A DNA stretch of 11,823 bases, taken from positions 1 to 11,823 of the forward strand of contig CALKOE010000178.1 in NCBI GenBank assembly GCA_938091985.1, written 5' to 3'. Within the stretch, counting starts at the first letter, position 1. Each line of letters begins with the position of its first letter. A program made the position numbers and the translations under genes. The notes beneath the pieces are model-generated. The model ran no database searches and had not been told where the DNA came from. It saw only the letters and a program-made list of their open reading frames with translations. Positions 7,105-11,823 of this stretch are shown in pieces. The stretch is from an uncultured Acidimicrobiales bacterium. Lineage in GTDB: Bacteria; Actinomycetota; Acidimicrobiia; Acidimicrobiales; Aldehydirespiratoraceae.

Positions 7105-7130
7105 CAGCTCTCTGACGAGCCGTCTATGGT
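7101..7130 (+). promoter_or_regulatory. Predicted promoter of the acyl-CoA ligase gene, overlapping the tetR stop
   Basis: CTGACA (7101-7106) and TATGGT (7125-7130) are separated by 18 bp, nearly copying the tetR promoter. The -35 includes the TGA stop of tetR (7102-7104). The ATG begins 8 nt after the -10 and no Shine-Dalgarno site precedes it, which predicts a leaderless or nearly leaderless mRNA. The ligase may therefore be transcribed separately from tetR. Confidence 0.55.
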
Positions 7131-7138
7131 CACAACCA

Positions 7139-8593
7139 ATGACGCTCGCACGCCTTCTCGACACCCAACCTGACGACGCCGTCGCGCTCATCGAAGACGG
7201 TGAATCCACGACTTATGGCGAGCTTCGAGATCTCGTCGCTCGCACCCGCTCAGGGCTGACCGCCGCCGGCGTGGTGCCTCGTGACCGCGTGGCTGTGGTG
7301 TGCACCAACACTCGAGCCGCCGCCGTCAGCGTGCTCGCAGCGACCTCGGCCGACATGATCGCGGTGCTCCTCGACCCGAACTGTGCTCTGGCCGAACTCC
7401 GAGAACAGGTAGAGACCATCGGGGCTGCCCACGTGCTCACCGGCACCCCCGTCGACGACGACCTCCACACCAACATCTCCTCACCCGCCGGCGCAGCCGT
7501 GGTCGGTATCGATCCCCTCCCCGACGGACCCGCCGTCGCGGCGGCGACTCCCGGAGACGACGACCTCGCCGTCATGCTCTTCACCAGCGGCACAGCCGGC
7601 TCGCCGAAGGCGGCGATGCTCAGCCATCGCAACCTCACGTCGAACCAGGAAGCGATCGTCGCGACCGACGACAGTCGACTCACCCCGGACTCGGTCGTGC
7701 TCGCGACCATCCCGATCTCGCACATGTACGGGTTCAACGTGTCACTGCTCACCACGCTGCGGGTGGGCGGCACGGTGGTGCTCACCACCGGATTCCAGAC
7801 CTCGACCTGCGTCGAGCTGATCAAGACCCATGGCGTCGACCGCTTCGCCGGCGTGCCGCCGATGTGGCGCGCGCTGATCGACAGTCCCGCTCCCGACGAC
7901 GCCTTCGAAGGCGTGATTCGCATCGCCTCAGGCGCCTCCGCACTGCACCCTCGACTCTGGAAGGAGTTCAAGGAGCGCTTCGGTGTCGAGCTCCAAGAGG
8001 GCTACGGACTCACAGAGACCTCGCCTGCCGTCACCTCACACATCGGCATCCCCGTTCGAGCGGGAACGGTCGGAAAGCCGGTGCCGGGCGTCGAGGTGAA
8101 GGTGGTCGACCACGACGGCAACGCCGTGCCGTTCGATGATTCCGGCGAGATCATGGTTCGGGGACCCGGGGTGTTCCTCGGCTACTGGGAAAACGAAGAA
8201 GCAACAAAGGCGGTCCTCGACGACGACGGCTGGCTGGCCACCCGAGACATCGGAGTGTTCTCCGAAGACGGCTACCTCGCCCTCGTCGATCGGGCCAAGG
8301 ATCTCATCATCGTTTCCGGCTTCAACGTCTATCCGTTCGAGGTCGAGACGGTGTTGGTCCAGCACCCCAAGGTCCAGCAAACCGTCGTGATCGGGCGCGA
8401 CGACGACCGTCGCGGGGAGCGGGTGGTCGCCTTCGTCACCGTGCCCGACGGATCCGAGCCTCCAGAACTCGACGAGCTCGTCGACTTCTGTCGGGAGCGC
8501 CTCGCTCGCTACAAGTGCCCCACTGAGTTGGAGATCGTCACGGAGCTCCCCATCGGCACGTCCGGCAAGACCCAGCGCCGGAAGCTGAGCTGA
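7139..8593 (+). CDS. AMP-dependent acyl-CoA synthetase/ligase (ANL superfamily)
   Basis: This 484-aa enzyme is predicted to activate a carboxylic acid, probably a fatty acid, to its acyl-CoA through an acyl-adenylate. Its ANL motifs are the P-loop FTSGTAGSPK at 148-157, GYGLTETSP at 288-296, WLATRD ending in ribose-binding D370, DRAKDLIIVSGFNVYP from 384, and the C-terminal PIGTSGKTQRRKL with catalytic K477. The frame is open far upstream through tetR, but the ATG at 7139 (MTLARLLDTQ) is the proper start: residues before it are a shadow of the tetR gene. At 484 aa it is on the short side for long-chain FadD (about 540-560) and nearer to short/medium-chain or class I ligases. The next gene, an acyltransferase, starts 5 nt after its stop, so the two are probably co-transcribed. 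Confidence 0.94.
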   Translation: MTLARLLDTQPDDAVALIEDGESTTYGELRDLVARTRSGLTAAGVVPRDRVAVVCTNTRAAAVSVLAATSADMIAVLLDPNCALAELREQVETIGAAHVLTGTPVDDDLHTNISSPAGAAVVGIDPLPDGPAVAAATPGDDDLAVMLFTSGTAGSPKAAMLSHRNLTSNQEAIVATDDSRLTPDSVVLATIPISHMYGFNVSLLTTLRVGGTVVLTTGFQTSTCVELIKTHGVDRFAGVPPMWRALIDSPAPDDAFEGVIRIASGASALHPRLWKEFKERFGVELQEGYGLTETSPAVTSHIGIPVRAGTVGKPVPGVEVKVVDHDGNAVPFDDSGEIMVRGPGVFLGYWENEEATKAVLDDDGWLATRDIGVFSEDGYLALVDRAKDLIIVSGFNVYPFEVETVLVQHPKVQQTVVIGRDDDRRGERVVAFVTVPDGSEPPELDELVDFCRERLARYKCPTELEIVTELPIGTSGKTQRRKLS

Positions 8594-8598
8594 TCGCG

Positions 8599-9345
8599 AT
8601 GGCACGAGACACCGGATGGCTCCAACAACCGATGATGCGCGTGATGAAGCCGCTCATGCATCGCATGTGGAATCTCGACATCACCGGCCTCGACAACATT
8701 CCGGCCGTCGGCCCGGCGCTGCTCGCGCCGAACCATCTGTCTTTTCTCGATTCGCCCTTCACGATGTCGCTCATGCCCCGGCGCACCCTCGCGGTGGGCA
8801 AGGCCGAATACATGGACGACTGGAAGACGAAGTACTTCTTCCCGGCCACCGGCATGATCCCCCTCGACCGATCCGGTGGCGACGCCAGCCAAGTCGCCCT
8901 TGATGCAGCCGCCGCCGCGCTCAAACGCGGTGACCTGTTCCTCATCTATCCCGAGGGCACCCGCACTCGGGATGGCTACCTTCACAAGGGCAAGACGGGT
9001 GTTGCTCGACTCGCCTTGCGGACCGGTGCACCGATCATTCCGATCGGGCTCGTGGGCACCGACCGCATCCAGCCTCCCGACCGCACGATGCCGAAGTTCG
9101 GTGAGGCGTGTGGCATCCACGTCGGTCGGCCGATCGACGTCAGCCGCTATCGCAACCGCGTCGATGACCGCTTGATTCTGCGCCAGATCACCGACGAGGT
9201 GATGTTCGAGATCGGCGAACTCTCCGGGCAGACCTACGTCGACGTCTACTCCGGCGAGGAACTCCCGGACGACACGCCACCGATCACGCCACAAGATCGG
9301 ACAGCTGCACCGCTCGAGCCTGCACCGGCGGCCACTTCAGCCTGA
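8599..9345 (+). CDS. 1-acyl-sn-glycerol-3-phosphate acyltransferase (PlsC-type, standalone)
   Basis: This 248-aa acyltransferase is predicted to use acyl-CoA to acylate lysophosphatidate at the membrane. It has the catalytic NHLSFLD motif with H46 and D51, GMIPLDR at 85-91, and the substrate-binding YPEGTRTRDG with E119-T121, in the family order and spacing. IPIGLVGT follows as the usual fourth block. The last 20 or so residues are Pro/Ala-rich and probably disordered (TAAPLEPAPAATSA). It follows the ligase by 5 nt and likely uses its product. It is a second, single-domain paralogue of the PlsC half of the fusion protein across the divergent promoter; the two may differ in acyl preference. 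Its stop codon directly abuts the stop of the convergent gene. Confidence 0.93.
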   Translation: MARDTGWLQQPMMRVMKPLMHRMWNLDITGLDNIPAVGPALLAPNHLSFLDSPFTMSLMPRRTLAVGKAEYMDDWKTKYFFPATGMIPLDRSGGDASQVALDAAAAALKRGDLFLIYPEGTRTRDGYLHKGKTGVARLALRTGAPIIPIGLVGTDRIQPPDRTMPKFGEACGIHVGRPIDVSRYRNRVDDRLILRQITDEVMFEIGELSGQTYVDVYSGEELPDDTPPITPQDRTAAPLEPAPAATSA

Positions 9346-9756
9346 CTACTCCTGGTAGAGCGTCTTCGTCGGTGTGATCCGAATCACCGTGCGCTGCTGC
9401 TCGTCCAGCATCGACACGATCGACGAGGGGTCTGGTGCGTCACCGCCCGACAATGTCGCAAAGACCTGCGCTGTGAGCTCCGCCCGCAGTGGATCGTCGC
9501 TGATCGTCTCGGCGTCGCCGTAGACCACGAGATGCACGCGGCCGTCGGGCACCGTGAGCGACACCTTCGGCTGGCGCACCGCGTTCTTCCACTTCGCTGT
9601 GAACGCCTTGGCGGATATGACAAGGCGCCCTTCGTCGTCGACGAAGTAACCGATCATCGACTGCTGTGGAGAGCCGTCGGCACGTCCGGTGGCCAGAATC
9701 CCCCACACATGCGCCTCGGCGTAGCTGCGTTGGTCCGGGTCCCAGGGAAAGGTCAT
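9346..9756 (-). CDS. Pyridoxamine 5'-phosphate oxidase-like split-barrel protein (possible F420/FMN oxidoreductase)
   Basis: This small 136-aa protein has the PPOX/FDOR split β-barrel pattern: AHVWGILATGRADGSPQQSMIGYFVDDEGRL, then VISAKAFTAKWKNAVRQPKVSLTV, then VVYGDAETI. The lysine-rich segment around residues 50-60 is where related actinobacterial proteins contact F420 or FMN phosphate. The overall form suggests an F420-dependent reductase or an FMN/haem-binding relative rather than true PdxH. The ATG at 9756 makes a 4-bp ATGA overlap with the thioesterase gene and has AGGAG and GGGAAG just upstream. The open frame above 9756 is a shadow of the thioesterase gene. It is the last gene of the minus-strand right arm. 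The reaction is unknown. Confidence 0.88.
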   Translation of the reverse strand: MTFPWDPDQRSYAEAHVWGILATGRADGSPQQSMIGYFVDDEGRLVISAKAFTAKWKNAVRQPKVSLTVPDGRVHLVVYGDAETISDDPLRAELTAQVFATLSGGDAPDPSSIVSMLDEQQRTVIRITPTKTLYQE

Positions 9757-10583
9757 CTCCTGATCTTCCCAGGCTCGTCGGTCATGAGGCCAACGGTCAT
9801 CGACTGGCTCGCGGTGGCCAACAGCCGACCGCTCTCGCTCCAGATGTGGCCGCTTCCGTAGGCCAGCCCGTTGCCTGCGAACGCGACCTCGCCGTCGCAC
9901 AGGACCCACCCGTCTGCCTCGGCGTCGGTGATGGGATTCGCGTAGCGGATCGTGTTGTCGAGGCTGGTGCAGTGAACGCGGGTGCCGAACGCGTTCCCGA
10001 CACCGGCCGACATGTAGTCGGCGATCAGTGCAAGAGCAGGAGCATCGAGGGCGACCTCTGGCATCCGGACCCACAGCCGGAGATTGCCGTCGCCGCTCGG
10101 GTCGCCTTGTCCGTTGAACCCGAACATGCCTCCGGCGAGGCGGATGTCGACATGGTCGTGCACACATGGGACCTCGAAGGTGCGCTCCAACAACTCGCAG
10201 TCTTGCGGTCGCGGCACGTCAGGCGCCGTGGTCCACACTCCTCGCACTTCTTCGCGACGCTGGCCCAGCGCTGCCACGATCGAGATGATCTCGGCATCGC
10301 CCACCATCCCGACCGCGCGGCCCTGAGCCATCGAGTGGCCCATGGCGGGAAAGTGGATGTCGATGTCCATCACCGACCCCTGCTGCACCGTCGACACGTA
10401 CTGACCAGTGGCCCACGCCACTGGCCGGTCGGCCGACTCCTCGAGCGCAGCCACTCCGGCAGCGAGGCCGGAACCACCGAAGAGTGATCCGCGGCGGCCG
10501 CCGATGTTTTGCGAACCGACCGCCATCGACCAGGCGCCGTCGGTGGCGCGGCGAAGTCCGAGGAAGTCTCGTGTGCGCAGCAT
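9753..10583 (-). CDS. Acyl-CoA thioesterase family protein (TesB-like double hotdog)
   Basis: This 276-aa protein is predicted to hydrolyse an acyl-CoA thioester to the free acid and CoA. The N-terminal hotdog covers about residues 30-115 (GGSGLAAGVAALE; GSVMDIDIHFPAMGHSMAQGRA). The C-terminal hotdog covers about 165-265. It includes SLDNTIRY with D209 and ATASQSM with Q260, which align by pattern with the Asp and Gln of the TesB catalytic triad. The usual SLDHTI is SLDNTI here. The ATG at 10583 (MLRTRDFLGL) is chosen because the region above it lies in the dioxygenase gene; no clear Shine-Dalgarno site is visible. It starts 19 nt after the dioxygenase stop and overlaps the PPOX gene by 4 bp. 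The substrate is unknown. Confidence 0.87.
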   Translation of the reverse strand: MLRTRDFLGLRRATDGAWSMAVGSQNIGGRRGSLFGGSGLAAGVAALEESADRPVAWATGQYVSTVQQGSVMDIDIHFPAMGHSMAQGRAVGMVGDAEIISIVAALGQRREEVRGVWTTAPDVPRPQDCELLERTFEVPCVHDHVDIRLAGGMFGFNGQGDPSGDGNLRLWVRMPEVALDAPALALIADYMSAGVGNAFGTRVHCTSLDNTIRYANPITDAEADGWVLCDGEVAFAGNGLAYGSGHIWSESGRLLATASQSMTVGLMTDEPGKIRR

Positions 10584-10602
10584 GTCGGGAAGTCTGCCCG
10601 GG

Positions 10603-11634
10603 CTATGCCTTGGTGCGATTCTGCGACCAGTGGCTCGTCGCACCAGCCGCCTGGAATCGATCGGGACGATCCTGCGGCCCCAGAATCTCGGTCGCCAACC
10701 ACAGCCTCTTGAGCCAGCGCACACGACCGGCATCAGCATCGTCCTCGTAGCCCTTGCGGCCGTGGAGCACGTGGTAGTTGTTCACGAACTGCATGTCACC
10801 CGCTTCGAAGGTCATCTCCACCCGGTTGTCGGGGTCGTAGATGAAGGCGTCGTAGGCATCCATCGCTGCTCGCTGCTGGTCGGACAGGCGCGGCGCGTCG
10901 TCGTGGCGCTGCGAGGCCTCGATGTAGGGACGGATGTAGCGCACGAACAGGCGGTCGCCGTGCTCGCTGAAAACGGGGACGTGGTAGAAGGGCGTCGCAC
11001 CGTCGCGCTGTTCGCCGCGGAAGTCGTAGGGCAGTCCATCGAAGAGCACCGCGGCCAGTTCCGGCTCGGACTCGACGAGCTTGTTGTAGGCGCCCACCGC
11101 GTTGGCCACCAGGCTCTCGCCGCCCGACACACCGGGATCGAGACACATCAAGCCGACGAGGTCTGAACCGTCGGAATGAAACGCCTGGGCCACTCCACCA
11201 AGCTCGTTGCCGCGAGCGGTTGGGTCATCGAGACGCTTGCCCTGATCCTTCACATCACCGAGCAGGTGGCCCTTCACGTTCTGGGGCCAGGGCACTCCGA
11301 GATGAAGCCCGGTTCCCCAATACATCCAGGACGCGTCGTCGAAACCGACCCTCGCCACCGGCAACGCCGAGATCCGCTGAAAGCCTCGGCCATTGATCAG
11401 CTCATTGGCCAGCCCGGCCAGCACCGGCCCAAGGGTCGGCAATGGGAAGTCGTCTTTGCGAACCTCGAGCACCTCTTCGGTACGTGATCGGGCGACAGCG
11501 AGAGCCACCTCGAGTTCAGCAATCTCCTCAGCGGAGAGGCGATACGTCCACTCGGCCGGATCGGCGACATCGGCCGCCGTCCAGTTGGCCTGCGGCTCGA
11601 GCGGCCGGACCTGGTCAGCGCTGACCGCCGTCAT
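10603..11634 (-). CDS. TauD/TfdA-like Fe(II)/2-oxoglutarate-dependent dioxygenase
   Basis: This 343-aa protein has the iron-binding pattern of the TauD/TfdA or clavaminate-synthase-like fold: H153-x-D155 (AQAFHSDGSDLVGL) and a distal histidine, probably H291, in NNYHVLHGRKGYED. The following RVRWLKRLWL (304-313) supplies the arginine that normally grips the 2-oxoglutarate carboxylate. The N-terminal block LPTLGPVLAGLANELINGRGF and SGGESLVANAVGAYN at 170-184 are also family-like. Such enzymes hydroxylate or otherwise oxidise an unactivated carbon; the substrate here is unknown. The ATG at 11634 has GGGAG 6 nt upstream and lies 1 nt after the stop of the amidohydrolase gene, so the two are translationally coupled. 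Confidence 0.92.
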   Translation of the reverse strand: MTAVSADQVRPLEPQANWTAADVADPAEWTYRLSAEEIAELEVALAVARSRTEEVLEVRKDDFPLPTLGPVLAGLANELINGRGFQRISALPVARVGFDDASWMYWGTGLHLGVPWPQNVKGHLLGDVKDQGKRLDDPTARGNELGGVAQAFHSDGSDLVGLMCLDPGVSGGESLVANAVGAYNKLVESEPELAAVLFDGLPYDFRGEQRDGATPFYHVPVFSEHGDRLFVRYIRPYIEASQRHDDAPRLSDQQRAAMDAYDAFIYDPDNRVEMTFEAGDMQFVNNYHVLHGRKGYEDDADAGRVRWLKRLWLATEILGPQDRPDRFQAAGATSHWSQNRTKA

Positions 11635-11635
11635 C

Positions 11636-11823
11636 TCAGGCTCCCACCGGCGCTGACTGGGCACCCCGAATCAAACGCCCCGGCAGTTCACCGGTCTCCT
11701 CACCACTGGTGTAGGTCTCCACGCCGGCGACCACCGTGTGGAGATAGCCATCAGCGCGCTGCAGCACGCGACGACCACCGGCCGGGAGGTCGTAGGCGAG
11801 CTCGGGGCCCCTCGCGCGGAGAT
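11636..11823 (-). CDS. Amidohydrolase C-terminus, N-acyl-D-amino-acid deacylase-like (partial)
   Basis: Only the last 61 residues are inside the window; I translated them from 11821 to the TGA at 11638-11636. The segment reads RGPELAYDLPAGGRRVLQRA, then DGYLHTVVAGVETYTSGEET, then GELPGRLIRG. This is the terminal β-sandwich and tail typical of amidohydrolases annotated as N-acyl-D-amino-acid deacylases or D-aminoacylases. The metal-binding residues lie outside the window, so activity cannot be judged. Spacing of 1 nt to the dioxygenase start implies a shared operon. Confidence 0.75.
   Translation of the reverse strand, partial: LRARGPELAYDLPAGGRRVLQRADGYLHTVVAGVETYTSGEETGELPGRLIRGAQSAPVGA
11641..11645 (-). 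promoter_or_regulatory. Shine-Dalgarno site of the dioxygenase gene
   Basis: GGGAG on the minus strand lies 6 nt before the ATG at 11634, inside the last codons of the amidohydrolase gene. It supports this ATG over the upstream in-frame codon at 11664. Confidence 0.7.

Noticed and set aside
6641..7138. N-terminal extension of the acyl-CoA ligase to 650 residues
   Set aside because: The added segment is tetR read in another frame (Arg/Ser/Pro-rich). A normal ANL N-terminus and a promoter-like element support the ATG at 7139.
6460..7209. 249-codon minus-strand open frame opposite tetR
   Set aside because: Covers the helix-turn-helix gene in antisense and has no recognisable domain.
9757..10167. 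N-terminal extension of the PPOX protein
   Set aside because: The extension is thioesterase sequence in another frame. The ATGA overlap and nearby AGGAG mark the ATG at 9756.

Overview
This 11.8 kb window is high-GC, densely packed bacterial DNA with short or overlapping gene junctions. The gene content (WS/DGAT wax-ester/triacylglycerol synthase, HAD-PlsC fusion, FDOR-like PPOX protein, TauD-like dioxygenase, CO-dehydrogenase-like molybdenum hydroxylase, apparently leaderless promoters) fits an aerobic actinobacterium. A lineage near Acidimicrobiia is plausible, but no rRNA or other taxonomic marker is present, so this is an inference. No tRNA, rRNA, insertion sequence, integrase or CRISPR array was seen.

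Left arm, minus strand (1-6394): a run transcribed right to left. It begins with a HAD phosphatase-PlsC acyltransferase fusion (6394-4961) that shares one base with a WS/DGAT acyltransferase (4961-3504). A 91-bp gap holding two strong hairpins follows. Then comes a three-gene molybdenum hydroxylase in the order FAD subunit (3412-2561), 2Fe-2S subunit (2564-2079), molybdopterin subunit (2082 to beyond the left edge), each pair overlapping by 4 bp.

Centre, plus strand (6502-9345): a TetR-family regulator, an acyl-CoA synthetase/ligase and a second PlsC-type acyltransferase. The divergent gap between the fusion gene and tetR (6395-6501) carries a perfect 25-bp palindrome, a likely TetR operator, that overlaps the predicted promoter of the fusion gene. 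Two similar promoter-like elements (CTGACA, 17 or 18 bp, TATGGT) lie just upstream of tetR and of the acyl-CoA ligase, close enough to predict leaderless mRNAs.

Right arm, minus strand (11823-9346): the last 61 codons of an amidohydrolase resembling N-acyl-D-amino-acid deacylases, then a TauD/TfdA-like 2-oxoglutarate dioxygenase, a TesB-like double-hotdog thioesterase and a small flavin/F420 split-barrel protein. The last of these ends directly against the end of the plus-strand PlsC gene with no base between the stop codons.

Taken together, the centre and the adjoining part of the left arm look like a TetR-controlled lipid module: fatty acid activation (ligase), two acylations (PlsC domains), a phosphatase-like domain, and terminal acylation to neutral lipid (WS/DGAT). 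The molybdenum hydroxylase and the dioxygenase/thioesterase/deacylase operon are probably separate oxidative functions whose substrates cannot be read from sequence.
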